From IMG/VR virus record IMGVR_UViG_3300025120_000060, positions 1 through 57,269 of that record: a stretch of 57,269 nt of DNA; one strand, 5' to 3'. How positions within the stretch are numbered: the first letter of the stretch is position 1; every line of letters begins with the position of its first letter. The notes under the pieces were generated by a model. The model did no database searches, was not told the DNA's origin, and saw nothing but the letters and a program-made list of their open reading frames with translations. This DNA is from a virus. The position numbers and the translations under genes are program-made. This document shows, in pieces, positions 1-7,414 of this stretch.

Positions 1-274
1 AATGAAAGTGGCAGCAGTAAGTTTGTTGTGTCAGGACCATCGTGTCTGGACGAGTATGAAAAATGCCGGGACCCCGTGCCCTGTAGACGGTCTCATCGGC
101 GCCGAGGCCGCTGCTTACTGGCAAGACAATCCTGAAAAAATTCCAGAGGGATCACCTTACAGAGATGATTATTTACAAGTGAAAAAAGATGAAACAAAGG
201 AGTTTAGTGATGCTAGTTCTATTGCACTTTATAAGGCTTTCTTCCTTATTACTACTGGTCTCCTCTTATTCTAA
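1..274 (+). CDS. 3' part of conserved phage membrane/exported protein (gene split by the window edge)
   Basis: This is the C-terminal part of the gene that begins at 56992. Joining base 57269 to base 1 completes a GGA codon and the frame stays open to the stop at 272-274, giving a 183-residue protein. This part carries the motif MKVAAVSLLCQD, a cysteine pair (CQD, TPCP) and a hydrophobic C-terminus (ALYKAFFLITTGLLLF) that could be a membrane segment. From memory, the GMKVAAVSLLCQD...AGTPCP...IG pattern recurs in marine phages without a known role. A lysis or virion function is possible but not shown. The 3' end overlaps the next gene, which begins at 210. Confidence 0.8.
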   Translation, partial: MKVAAVSLLCQDHRVWTSMKNAGTPCPVDGLIGAEAAAYWQDNPEKIPEGSPYRDDYLQVKKDETKEFSDASSIALYKAFFLITTGLLLF

Positions 275-1907
275 AGCAGACTGCTTACCTGATACTGAAG
301 GACTCTGTACTCCTGGTGTAACCATCACGGAAGATACACAAATTGACATTACTGAAGAAGATCTTGGTACAGAAATTGTTACAACTACTGTAACCACAGA
401 GACTACAACAACCACTACTGTAACTAATGAAAACTCAGATAATATACTTGATGGCTCAAACGGATATGTAGGCACAAGTAACGAAGGAGACATGGATATT
501 GATTGGGGTGGTCAAGGTCCTGCTAGTATGCCAACAGGTAATGCTTGTTATGGATTAGGTTCTGATAAATGTGCAACTATTACAGGATCAGGTAACTCTA
601 CTTCGACAATGGGGGTTGATGGTATGGGCACCACGTTTATACAGACTGTTGATTTCTCTGAATTGAATATTAGTAATGGTGGCGAAGTTAAATACTCTAT
701 AGAGGTAGACAAACAGGATGATCAAGATCGAATATACATGCACATTACAGGACTTAATGGAACTAGTCAGGTCTTTTCAGGCACTGACATCTTGTCTGAG
801 TCTGGAGTATCAACAGGGTATCAATCTTATAACGGGTCTTTCGATTTCAGTGGTATATTAAACAAAGTTACTATTGAGATAGGTGGTAGAGATATTAATC
901 TCGCAGTGGGTCCGGTCTTTGATGATGTGAGCGTTGACGTATTCTATAATGTAATCAATACAATTATTACTCAACAAATAACTACAGTAGAAGAAATTTA
1001 TTACCTGAATCTTTTAGATACAGAGATTAACTTTGCAGAAGAAGTATTTGAATTTAATGACATAGCTACAAATGATATGGGTGAAATAGATTTTATGCCT
1101 TTTGAACCTGAGTATGAAGAAGTAACCTATGAGTCTGTTGAAATTGAAATGGCTGAAATAGAATTAGAATTTGAATATGTAGAAATTTCTTACGATGTTA
1201 CTTTTGATGCCCCTCCTCCGATGGAATTATTACCCCCGCCTGATATGAACATGGACTTTGAAATGCCCGTCAATATAGAGACTGTTACATTAGAGATCGA
1301 AATGGAAATGGATCTACCTCCCCCAGATATGGTAGCTTCAGTAGAGGAAATAGCACCTCCAATTGAAATTGAACCCGAGATAGTAGAAACAGAAGTAGAA
1401 GAAACAAAACCACAAATCGAAGAAGTTCAAGAGGAGCCTAAGATGATTGAACCCGAGCCTGAGGAAACTGTCGAAGAAGCACCTGAAGAAGTAGAGGAAA
1501 TTGAAGAGGTAGAAGATGTAAAAGAACCAGAGGAAGAAGCACCTGAGGAAATAGAAGAAGCTGAAGAAGAAGTAAAAGAGGAGCCGAAGAAAGAGGAAAA
1601 AAAGGAAGAACCTAAAAAGGAAGAAAAAAAAGAATCTTCAGCTAAAGAAAAAGCAGCAACTAAGATAGTAAAAAAGATTGACGATAAAGCTCGTTATGAT
1701 GATGCAGCTCAAACTAAAACTTTAATTGTTATGCAGATTCTTGGTAATACAAAAACATTCTTTGATACACAGTCTTATATTCAAGATACAAACGTTACAG
1801 AATATTTAAACAAGACAATAGATGACCAGTATGGTATGTTGTTTGATATGGCACAAGGACAGATAATGGATGATATGGTGAACTCACAATGGCAGAAGTC
1901 TCAGTAG
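210..1907 (+). CDS. Exported acidic repeat-rich protein
   Basis: 565 residues. I chose the ATG at 210 because AAAGGAG sits 7 bases upstream; an in-frame ATG at 189 lacks such a site. The N-terminus (MLVLLHFIRLSSLLLLVSSYSKADC) looks like a signal peptide. Next come a threonine-rich stretch (VTTTVTTETTTTTT), a glycine/serine-rich beta-looking region (about residues 85-260), and a very acidic region with repeated Glu-Ile, Glu-Val and Pro blocks. After that is a Lys/Glu tract (EEPKKEEKKEEPKKEEKK). The last 70 residues look globular and helical. I recognise no family with certainty. A virion or cell-envelope protein is the best inference. It overlaps the next gene by 19 bases, suggesting translational coupling. 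Confidence 0.75.
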   Translation: MLVLLHFIRLSSLLLLVSSYSKADCLPDTEGLCTPGVTITEDTQIDITEEDLGTEIVTTTVTTETTTTTTVTNENSDNILDGSNGYVGTSNEGDMDIDWGGQGPASMPTGNACYGLGSDKCATITGSGNSTSTMGVDGMGTTFIQTVDFSELNISNGGEVKYSIEVDKQDDQDRIYMHITGLNGTSQVFSGTDILSESGVSTGYQSYNGSFDFSGILNKVTIEIGGRDINLAVGPVFDDVSVDVFYNVINTIITQQITTVEEIYYLNLLDTEINFAEEVFEFNDIATNDMGEIDFMPFEPEYEEVTYESVEIEMAEIELEFEYVEISYDVTFDAPPPMELLPPPDMNMDFEMPVNIETVTLEIEMEMDLPPPDMVASVEEIAPPIEIEPEIVETEVEETKPQIEEVQEEPKMIEPEPEETVEEAPEEVEEIEEVEDVKEPEEEAPEEIEEAEEEVKEEPKKEEKKEEPKKEEKKESSAKEKAATKIVKKIDDKARYDDAAQTKTLIVMQILGNTKTFFDTQSYIQDTNVTEYLNKTIDDQYGMLFDMAQGQIMDDMVNSQWQKSQ

Positions 1908-2404
1908 GCGGCGTTTCTTTTAAAGGTGGACGCATGATGGCAGTCATCCTAGCATTAAGTAGTGCTGTAGGAGTTTTATATGGCGGGTTCGAGGCTTTCA
2001 AAAAATTTCAAGATATGTCAGAAAAAATTGAGTCCTATACTGCGCCGGATTTAAGCGGATTTGATAAGAAGATTGCTCTTGTGGAAACACAAACAAAAGC
2101 ACAAGTTGAACTTGTATCACAACAATTAGACGCTTTGAAAAGCGAGTTAGAAATTATACTGGGTGAAATAGACCTAATAAGTCAGGTTAGTCGGGAACTT
2201 AAAGATGACCTTAAAACGGATTTGCGCAACGTTGAGCAAGACGTACGACACATAACCGAGATTGTAAATGACGTGGAAGATAGACAAAAAGAAGATTCAA
2301 GAGAGCTTATAGAAGAGATGAAGTTAATGGAAGAAAGCCTTGACTTGAAGATTAATAAGGCTTTAAATAACCCTTTAAGTGGAATGTCCGCAAAAACAAA
2401 ATAG
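1889..2404 (+). CDS. Membrane-anchored coiled-coil protein
   Basis: 171 residues. One hydrophobic segment near the N-terminus (about residues 15-34, MMAVILALSSAVGVLYGGF) is followed by a long charged helical region with heptad-like spacing (about 60-160). That is the pattern of a membrane-anchored rod, as in spanins or tail-lysis accessory proteins. No lipobox or other defining motif is present, so no function is assigned. Its neighbour at 2447 has the same design (one membrane segment, then a coiled coil), so the two may act together. Confidence 0.75.
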   Translation: MAEVSVGGVSFKGGRMMAVILALSSAVGVLYGGFEAFKKFQDMSEKIESYTAPDLSGFDKKIALVETQTKAQVELVSQQLDALKSELEIILGEIDLISQVSRELKDDLKTDLRNVEQDVRHITEIVNDVEDRQKEDSRELIEEMKLMEESLDLKINKALNNPLSGMSAKTK

Positions 2405-2414
2405 GAGTATAACT

Positions 2415-2462
2415 ATGTGCAATTGTAAAACAGATTTGGACTGTACATGTCGTTTAAGATAG
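2415..2462 (+). CDS. Possible 15-residue cysteine-rich micro-ORF
   Basis: MCNCKTDLDCTCRLR: four cysteines in 15 codons, with GGAG about 8 bases upstream of the ATG. It overlaps the start of the 2447 gene in another frame and may only serve translational coupling. It is listed because cysteine-dense micro-ORFs also occur at 2699 and 25607. Too short for certainty. Confidence 0.3.
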   Translation: MCNCKTDLDCTCRLR

Positions 2463-2650
2463 AGCTAAAAACTCTACTACCATATGTAGTTTTGATTGGC
2501 ACTTTAGGAATGACTTGGGGCATGTGGAGCGAACGACTCAATGCCGTGGAACAAAAGGCAGATAGTGTTGCAGAAATGCAACAGGACTTAGCAATAGTTA
2601 AAGAAAAGATTATGTGGATAGAGGAATATTTAATTAACGATGGAAAATGA
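2447..2650 (+). CDS. Small membrane protein with coiled coil
   Basis: 67 residues. A hydrophobic segment (about residues 9-27, TLLPYVVLIGTLGMTWGMW) is followed by an amphipathic helix (about 30-62) rich in Glu, Gln and Lys. It resembles the preceding 1889-2404 product in layout but is shorter. The pair could be inner-membrane components of the lysis system, but nothing in the sequence proves this. Confidence 0.65.
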   Translation: MSFKIELKTLLPYVVLIGTLGMTWGMWSERLNAVEQKADSVAEMQQDLAIVKEKIMWIEEYLINDGK

Positions 2651-2699
2651 AGTTGATATTATTTGGGAACCTGATTTTGAAATTGGCACAGTTCATTAA
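2640..2699 (+). CDS. Possible 19-residue linker ORF
   Basis: MENEVDIIWEPDFEIGTVH, an acidic peptide. Its start overlaps the end of the 2447 gene, and its stop (TAATG) overlaps the start codon of the 2699 gene. The end-to-end chaining (ATG in the previous stop region, stop sharing a base with the next ATG) is what translated genes in this phage do. It is too short to support further. Confidence 0.35.
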   Translation: MENEVDIIWEPDFEIGTVH

Positions 2700-2833
2700 T
2701 GAAACAATGCCAAATATGTGGTTGTCTCTGTCACTGTTCTTTAGGGACTCCTTGCATGTGCGAGTGTCCAAGGTGTGTTCATGATCAGCCGAGCTCAGAT
2801 GAGCAAACAAATAATGAAACCGGGAAGGGGTAA
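2699..2833 (+). CDS. Cysteine-rich 44-residue protein
   Basis: Nine cysteines fall within the first 26 residues (MKQCQICGCLCHCSLGTPCM, then CECPRC), in CxxC, CxC and CHC spacing. A short acidic/polar tail follows (HDQPSSDEQTNNETGKG). The density suggests metal binding (zinc or a metallothionein-like cluster) or a disulfide-rich fold. It is chained to the preceding ORF by TAATG and is 6 bases from the next gene. I do not recognise the family. Confidence 0.6.
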   Translation: MKQCQICGCLCHCSLGTPCMCECPRCVHDQPSSDEQTNNETGKG

Positions 2834-2838
2834 GAAAA

Positions 2839-3156
2839 ATGGCAAAATTGTGCGCAAAAGGAAAAGCCGCCGCAAAGCGAAAGTTTAAAGTATATCCTTC
2901 AGCATACGCAAACATGTACGCGGGTGCAGTATGCTCAGGTAAAGTTACACCTGGAGGAAAGAAAAAAGTTCAAAAGAAAGCTATGGGTGGTAGATTGACA
3001 ACAACAGTTCCACCGGAAAGAGGTCCTAATCCAGAAGGTACTTTAAACAAATTATCACAATCAAGAAAAATGATTTCAAGTTACGACCAAGGTGGTATCG
3101 CTAGAGGATGTGGTGCTGTTATGAAAAATCGTAGAAAAGTTACAAAGAGAGCCTAA
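2839..3156 (+). CDS. Small basic phage protein with PSAYAN motif
   Basis: 105 residues, strongly basic. It has an N-terminal block MAKLCAKGKAAAKRKFKVYPSAYAN... and a second part with SGKVTPGGKKKVQKKAMGG. AKGKAAAKRKF-KVYPSAYANMYAG is, from memory, a recurrent signature of short proteins in marine phages and some algal viruses. Function is unknown; binding to packaged DNA would fit the charge. It lies in a run of five basic proteins (2839, 3156, 3262, 3500, 4080) directly upstream of the connector genes. GGGGTAAG upstream provides the ribosome-binding site. Confidence 0.75.
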   Translation: MAKLCAKGKAAAKRKFKVYPSAYANMYAGAVCSGKVTPGGKKKVQKKAMGGRLTTTVPPERGPNPEGTLNKLSQSRKMISSYDQGGIARGCGAVMKNRRKVTKRA

Positions 3157-3281
3157 TGAAACAAGCTAAAAGAAAAATTAAAAAAGTCATTAAAGGACTT
3201 AACAAAGCCTCTAAGCTTCATGCAAAACAAGCTAAAACTTTAAGTGGAGTTATTAAAAAAAATGGCAAAAAAAGGTCTTAA
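3156..3281 (+). CDS. Short lysine-rich protein
   Basis: 41 residues (MKQAKRKIKKVIKGLNKASK...), 15 of them Lys or Arg. The start codon overlaps the stop of the previous gene (TAATG) and the 3' end overlaps the next gene by 20 bases. An amphipathic basic helix is likely. It could bind nucleic acid or acidic lipid. No family recognised. Confidence 0.5.
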   Translation: MKQAKRKIKKVIKGLNKASKLHAKQAKTLSGVIKKNGKKRS

Positions 3282-3531
3282 AGCTTGGGTTAAAGAAAAT
3301 TGGGTAGACATAGCCAATAAAAAAGCCGACGGGTCTTATCCTAAATGTGGCCGAAGCGGTAAAGAGAAAAGAAAAAATTATCCTAAATGTGTCCCGGCTG
3401 CAAAAGCAGCGTCTATGTCTAGGGGACAAAAAGCTAGTGCGGTCAGCAGAAAACAAAAGGCAGGTAATCCAGGTGGTAAACCCACAATGGTAAAAACAAT
3501 TGTCAAGAAGAAAACAAGCAGAAAAAATTAA
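3262..3531 (+). CDS. DUF5872-like basic protein
   Basis: 89 residues. The ATG at 3262 (MAKKGLKAWVKENWVDIANK) is preferred over a GTG at 3244. It contains WVDI, PKCGR, YPKCVPAAKAA and the tail KQKAGNPGGKPTMVKT. I associate this order of motifs, from memory, with the DUF5872 family of short proteins in phages and large algal viruses. Two Cys in PKC contexts are conserved in that pattern. Function unknown. It overlaps the 3500 gene by 32 bases. Confidence 0.7.
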   Translation: MAKKGLKAWVKENWVDIANKKADGSYPKCGRSGKEKRKNYPKCVPAAKAASMSRGQKASAVSRKQKAGNPGGKPTMVKTIVKKKTSRKN

Positions 3532-4090
3532 AGAAGACGTAGTTGAATGGTCTAAGCAAGTCTTAGAACCAATGAACAAACACATAGGTTTTCCTGCATG
3601 TCCTTTTGCAGCTAAATGGAGAAAAGATAATAAACTACGAATTGAAGTTCGTATGGATAAATCTAAGTATGAAAAACAACTTACAGATGTAATTAAATCT
3701 TGGAATAAAAAACAACACGACATTATCATTTATTGCGATCCTTTTTTTGATCAATATTCTTTTGAACAGTTCAATGATAAAGTTAATTTTTACAATAAAC
3801 TGTATAACAAAAAAGATGTGTATTTTATGGGCTTTCATCCAGACGTGCCTGCTACAGTAGAGGGACAAGAATTTTTAGTAGATCCCACAGATAATTGCGC
3901 ATATGAAGGAGATCTTGAGTATTCTATGATGTTGATACAAAAATTTAAACAGCTCTATGATGCAAGTTGCAAACTACATAAGATAGGTTATTATAAAAAA
4001 TGGCCGGCTGAGTATTACGACGAGGTCGTAAAAACTAGGCAAGATAAGTACGAAAAACTTTTTAAAAAGGAGAAAAAAAATGCGAGGTAA
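3500..4090 (+). CDS. Conserved phage protein with CPFA motif (DUF1415-like?)
   Basis: 196 residues from a TTG start inside the 3' end of the preceding gene; no ATG nearby gives a similar length. The segment VVEWSKQVLEPMNKHIGFPACPFAAKW resembles the 'W...V....LCPFA' signature of DUF1415 proteins. A mixed alpha/beta domain follows. A positively charged C-terminus (KLFKKEKKNAR) precedes the overlapping start of the next gene. Role unknown. The TTG start is inferred and could be wrong. Confidence 0.65.
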   Translation: MSRRKQAEKIKEDVVEWSKQVLEPMNKHIGFPACPFAAKWRKDNKLRIEVRMDKSKYEKQLTDVIKSWNKKQHDIIIYCDPFFDQYSFEQFNDKVNFYNKLYNKKDVYFMGFHPDVPATVEGQEFLVDPTDNCAYEGDLEYSMMLIQKFKQLYDASCKLHKIGYYKKWPAEYYDEVVKTRQDKYEKLFKKEKKNAR

Positions 4091-4211
4091 GACAAAAAAC
4101 GTAGTGGGAAGAAAAATGCGCGGTGGCGGTAAGGTTATGCCTATGATGAAGGGTGGCGGTAAAGTCACTAAAAAAGGCAAGAAAAAATCTGTCGTTAAAA
4201 AAAGAGGATAA
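4080..4211 (+). CDS. 43-residue Lys/Gly/Met-rich basic protein
   Basis: MRGKTKNVVGRKMRGGGKVM..., with two RGGGKVM/KGGGKVT repeats, ending in KKRG. AAAAGGAG precedes the ATG by about 8 bases. It overlaps the end of the 3500 gene by 11 bases and stops 5 bases before the connector gene. The GGGKVMP-type motif resembles other small Lys-rich virion-cluster proteins here (the 50537 product has GGQMKKKK). Nucleic-acid binding is a guess. Confidence 0.55.
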   Translation: MRGKTKNVVGRKMRGGGKVMPMMKGGGKVTKKGKKKSVVKKRG

Positions 4212-4216
4212 TTTAG

Positions 4217-4888
4217 ATGGCCACGTCTGGAACAACAACTTTTAATTTAGAGCTTGATGATATTATTCAAGATGCTTATGAAAGATGTGGCTTATCTGGA
4301 AGTAGAACAGGTTATCAACTACAGTCTGCTAGAAGAAGTTTAAACCTTCTGTTATCCGAATGGGGTAACAGAGGAGTTCATATTTGGAAAGTAGAAAACC
4401 ATACTCAAAATCTTACAGCAGGTACAACTACCTACACAGCACCTTCAGATGCTAGTGACGTATTAGAAATGGTTTTTAGAAATGGTAGCACAGATACTAC
4501 AATGACAAAAGTTTCAAGATCAGAGTATCAAGCAATACCTAATAAAAGTTCTCAAGGACAACCAACTCAATATTTTATTCAACGAAATTTATCTAATGTA
4601 ACAATTACATTGTACTTAACTCCTAATACTACAGATACTCAAATTAATTATTATTATTTAGGAAGAATAGAAGACGCGGGTGCTTACACAAACAATCCAG
4701 ATGCACCTTATAGATTTTTACCTTGCATGGTTTCAGGCCTTGCGTATTTTTTATCACAAAAAATTTCTCCAGAAAGAACTCAGTCTTTAAAATTATACTA
4801 TGAAGACGAAATGCAAAGAGCGTTAACTGAAGACAGTCAATCAACTTCTGTTCACATAGTTCCACAAAATTATTTCGTAGGTAGCTAA
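4217..4888 (+). CDS. Head-tail connector / tail adaptor protein (P22 gp4-like)
   Basis: 223 residues. The N-terminal helices (DDIIQDAYERCGLSGSRTGYQLQSARRSLNLLLSEWGNRGVHIWKVE) and the alternating beta/helix body (TAGTTTYTAPSDASDVLEMVF...) fit the family of podovirus adaptors that dock below the portal and seal packaged DNA. The C-terminal part (PYRFLPCMVSGLAYFLSQKIS) is also typical. It sits beside a second adaptor-like gene (5219) and starts the structural operon. The fold assignment is by pattern only. Confidence 0.7.
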   Translation: MATSGTTTFNLELDDIIQDAYERCGLSGSRTGYQLQSARRSLNLLLSEWGNRGVHIWKVENHTQNLTAGTTTYTAPSDASDVLEMVFRNGSTDTTMTKVSRSEYQAIPNKSSQGQPTQYFIQRNLSNVTITLYLTPNTTDTQINYYYLGRIEDAGAYTNNPDAPYRFLPCMVSGLAYFLSQKISPERTQSLKLYYEDEMQRALTEDSQSTSVHIVPQNYFVGS

Positions 4889-4889
4889 C

Positions 4890-5222
4890 ATGGGTGCTTT
4901 TGCTAATGGTAAATACGCCATAGCGTTATGTGATCGTTGCGGTCAACAATATGATTTTCACAGGCTTAGAGAAGAATGGAATGGTTTAATGACTTGTCCG
5001 GAATGCTTTGAAACAAAGCATCCACAATTAGACCCGCCTCATCACAATGCAGATCCTCAAGCTCTTCCCTGGACAAGACCCGCTAGACAAGAACCTATGA
5101 CTGTATTTGTTTCTGCACCGGGAGACACTTCGTTTGAGTCAAACGGTATGATGCCGTCTACTCCAAGTAGATCGTTGATTATTGGTTCAAGTGTTGGTAA
5201 AGTGACTGTGGTAATATCATGA
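4890..5222 (+). CDS. Zinc-ribbon-like structural-cluster protein
   Basis: 110 residues. It has two CxxC pairs (CDRCGQQYDF and MTCPECFETKHPQ, residues about 14-17 and 36-39), typical of a zinc ribbon. A proline-rich linker (PQLDPPHHNADPQALPW) and a short beta-rich tail follow. This small CxxC protein sits between the two adaptor genes, which suggests a head-tail joining or assembly role. It overlaps the next gene by 4 bases. Confidence 0.7.
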   Translation: MGAFANGKYAIALCDRCGQQYDFHRLREEWNGLMTCPECFETKHPQLDPPHHNADPQALPWTRPARQEPMTVFVSAPGDTSFESNGMMPSTPSRSLIIGSSVGKVTVVIS

Positions 5223-5914
5223 ATTATTCTGAACTTTTAGACAATGTAAGAAACTACACAGAAGTAACAAGTGACGTTCTATCTAACAGTGTCATCAATG
5301 TTTTTCTTACTAACATTGAAAATAAAATAGATAGAGCAATTGACGGTGATTATCAAAGAAGATTTGCAACATCTACCTTTGAGGCAAACAATGCTTTTTT
5401 AGACGTATCTGGGCCCGAAGGCGGATTCAGATTTGCTAGAGCTCTACAGTTAGTTGAAACAGACGGAACAAGAACTTGGCTTGAACAAAAAGACACAACT
5501 TTTATGGATGAATACTCTCCTGAGAGATCTACCACAGATACAAATTTTACAGGTAAACCTAAATATTGGGGTAATTGGGATGCTACCACTTTAATTGTAG
5601 CTCCTACTCCAAACGCAGCTTACACAGTTGAGATGTGGTATCAAGAAACTCCTGAAAGATTGGGCAACGGCACTGGCTCTACTAGTACAACAACTTTTAT
5701 ATCCAATAAAGCACCTGAGGTACTTTTGTACGGAACTTTAGCAGAAACGTTTTCTTACTTGAAAAACACACAGGATATGCAAGTATACGATCAGAAGTTT
5801 CAAGCTGCCTTAAGCGAGTTTGCTCAAGAGCAGATGGGACGTAAACGTAGAGATGAGTATGTAGACGGTGTCTTAAGACTCCCTCTAAGATCAGTAGACC
5901 CAGGAGGTAAATAA
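5219..5914 (+). CDS. Phage adaptor / head completion protein
   Basis: 231 residues. It starts with helices (MNYSELLDNVRNYTEVTSDVLSNSVINVFLTNIENKIDRAIDGDYQRR), followed by a beta-rich middle (FATSTFEANNAFLDVSGPEGGFRFARALQLV; GKPKYWGNWDATTLIVAPTPNAAYTVEMWYQ). The end is helical (EVLLYGTLAETFSYLKNTQDMQVYDQKFQAALSEF). This layout matches phage adaptor proteins that join connector to tail. The start overlaps the preceding stop, ATGA-style, implying coupled translation. Confidence 0.7.
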   Translation: MNYSELLDNVRNYTEVTSDVLSNSVINVFLTNIENKIDRAIDGDYQRRFATSTFEANNAFLDVSGPEGGFRFARALQLVETDGTRTWLEQKDTTFMDEYSPERSTTDTNFTGKPKYWGNWDATTLIVAPTPNAAYTVEMWYQETPERLGNGTGSTSTTTFISNKAPEVLLYGTLAETFSYLKNTQDMQVYDQKFQAALSEFAQEQMGRKRRDEYVDGVLRLPLRSVDPGGK

Positions 5915-5916
5915 AC

Positions 5917-6360
5917 ATGGCAATAAATCAAGCAGTCTGTGCTTCATTTAAAAAAGAGCTGTTAGCGGGCGATCATGATATTGATAATGATACAATTAAT
6001 CTCGCTCTGTATACAAACTCTGTAACTTTAAATGGAAACACAACAGCCTATTCCGCAACAAACGAAGTAGGTAATTCAGGAACATACGCAGCAGGTGGTA
6101 TAACTTTAACAAGTCCAACCATTGGCTTAACAGCAACAAGTGCTACAGCTTCTACAGCATTTGTTGATTTTGCAAACGCAAGTTTTACATCAGCAACAAT
6201 TTCTGCACAAGCAGCTTTGATCTATAACAGATCTTCAGCTAACACAAATGCAGCTATTGCAGTTCTTGATTTTGGTGCAGTAAAGACATCAACAAACGGT
6301 ACATTCACAATCGCATTCCCAACTAATGATGCTTCAAGTGCTATATTAAGATTATCTTAA
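5917..6360 (+). CDS. Virion structural protein, Ala/Thr-rich
   Basis: 147 residues, low in charge, rich in Ala, Thr and Ser with many short beta strands. The opening MAINQAVCASFKKELLAGDHDIDNDTINLALYTNS is a pattern I remember from structural proteins near phage tails (tail or decoration component). It lies between the adaptor and the repeat-rich protein. Exact position in the particle is unknown. Confidence 0.65.
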   Translation: MAINQAVCASFKKELLAGDHDIDNDTINLALYTNSVTLNGNTTAYSATNEVGNSGTYAAGGITLTSPTIGLTATSATASTAFVDFANASFTSATISAQAALIYNRSSANTNAAIAVLDFGAVKTSTNGTFTIAFPTNDASSAILRLS

Positions 6361-6377
6361 TATAAGGTAGCATTACC

Positions 6378-7364
6378 ATGGCAGATGCTTGGGGTGAAAA
6401 TAATTGGGGCGAAGGCGCATGGGGCCAACAAAGCTCAATTACAGTATCTGTTACTGGACTATCGACAACAACAGCTATAGGAACTGAGTCTGTTGTTGCA
6501 GATGCAATAGTATCCGTTTCAACTTTATCTATGACCAGTGCGTTAGGCACTGCAGTAGGTGAACCTGAACACGTAGTATCTCCCACAGGTGTTTCATTCG
6601 AAACACAACTCTCTGGAGGATTAGTAATTAACGAAGGCGCAGGCGTAGTGCTTGGTAGCCTTTCTATGGCTTTCACTGCAGGTGATGAAACAGGTTCAGG
6701 TACAGTAGATGCAGGTTGGGGAAGAAACACCTGGGGATCTTTTGCTTGGAACGAAAACATAACACAAGAGGTTAGTGTCACAGGTGTGGCTATGACCACA
6801 ACACTTGGAACAACTACTCAAGAAGTTGGAACAGGTGTCATTGTAAGTCCAACAGGATTAGCGATGACAAGTGCTCTTGGCACAACATCTCAAACAGGAA
6901 CGGCAGTAGAAACTTTAGATAGTTTAACTGTTGGCGTAGCTTTATCGGGAGCCACTGTTTCTGGTGAAGGAAGTGCTGCAGTAATAGCACCTTCCGATCA
7001 ATTAGACTTTGCTATAGGAACTCCTACTATTGAAATATTCACACAAGTAGATCCTTCAGCAGTTACGATGACCTCAGCTTTAGGCACTGCTGTTGCAGAA
7101 GCTGACGCTCTGGTAACTCTGGGCAGTTTAAGCATGAGTTCTGCGCTAGGCACTGAAACTGTAGAGGTAGGTACAGGAGTTATTGTAAGTGTTTCAACAG
7201 TAGCCTTATCTTTTGCAGAAGGCACAGCTACAGTGGGAGCAGGAGCCACAGTCAATGTGACAGGTCTTGATCTATCAATAATCACAGGAAACCCTTTTGC
7301 AACTCCTTGGGCAAATGTAGTAACAGGTGCAAGCAATACATGGACACAGGTGGATGCAGCATAA
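6378..7364 (+). CDS. Tandem beta-repeat virion/tail protein
   Basis: 328 residues made of degenerate repeats of about 25-30 residues centred on (L/V)xMTSALGT, for example SMTSALGTAVG, AMTSALGTTSQ, TMTSALGTAVA and SMSSALGTETV. Two tryptophan-rich inserts of similar form interrupt them: WGENNWGEGAWGQ near the N-terminus and WGRNTWGSFAWNE near residues 114-126. Repeats like these build extended beta structures such as tail fibres or capsid spikes. Repeat number could vary by recombination. It sits directly before the tail-collar gene. Confidence 0.7.
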   Translation: MADAWGENNWGEGAWGQQSSITVSVTGLSTTTAIGTESVVADAIVSVSTLSMTSALGTAVGEPEHVVSPTGVSFETQLSGGLVINEGAGVVLGSLSMAFTAGDETGSGTVDAGWGRNTWGSFAWNENITQEVSVTGVAMTTTLGTTTQEVGTGVIVSPTGLAMTSALGTTSQTGTAVETLDSLTVGVALSGATVSGEGSAAVIAPSDQLDFAIGTPTIEIFTQVDPSAVTMTSALGTAVAEADALVTLGSLSMSSALGTETVEVGTGVIVSVSTVALSFAEGTATVGAGATVNVTGLDLSIITGNPFATPWANVVTGASNTWTQVDAA

Positions 7365-7414
7365 AAAGTGTTGCTTGAATAACAAAAAAAGATATATTTT
7401 AGAGAGGTAAAAAC

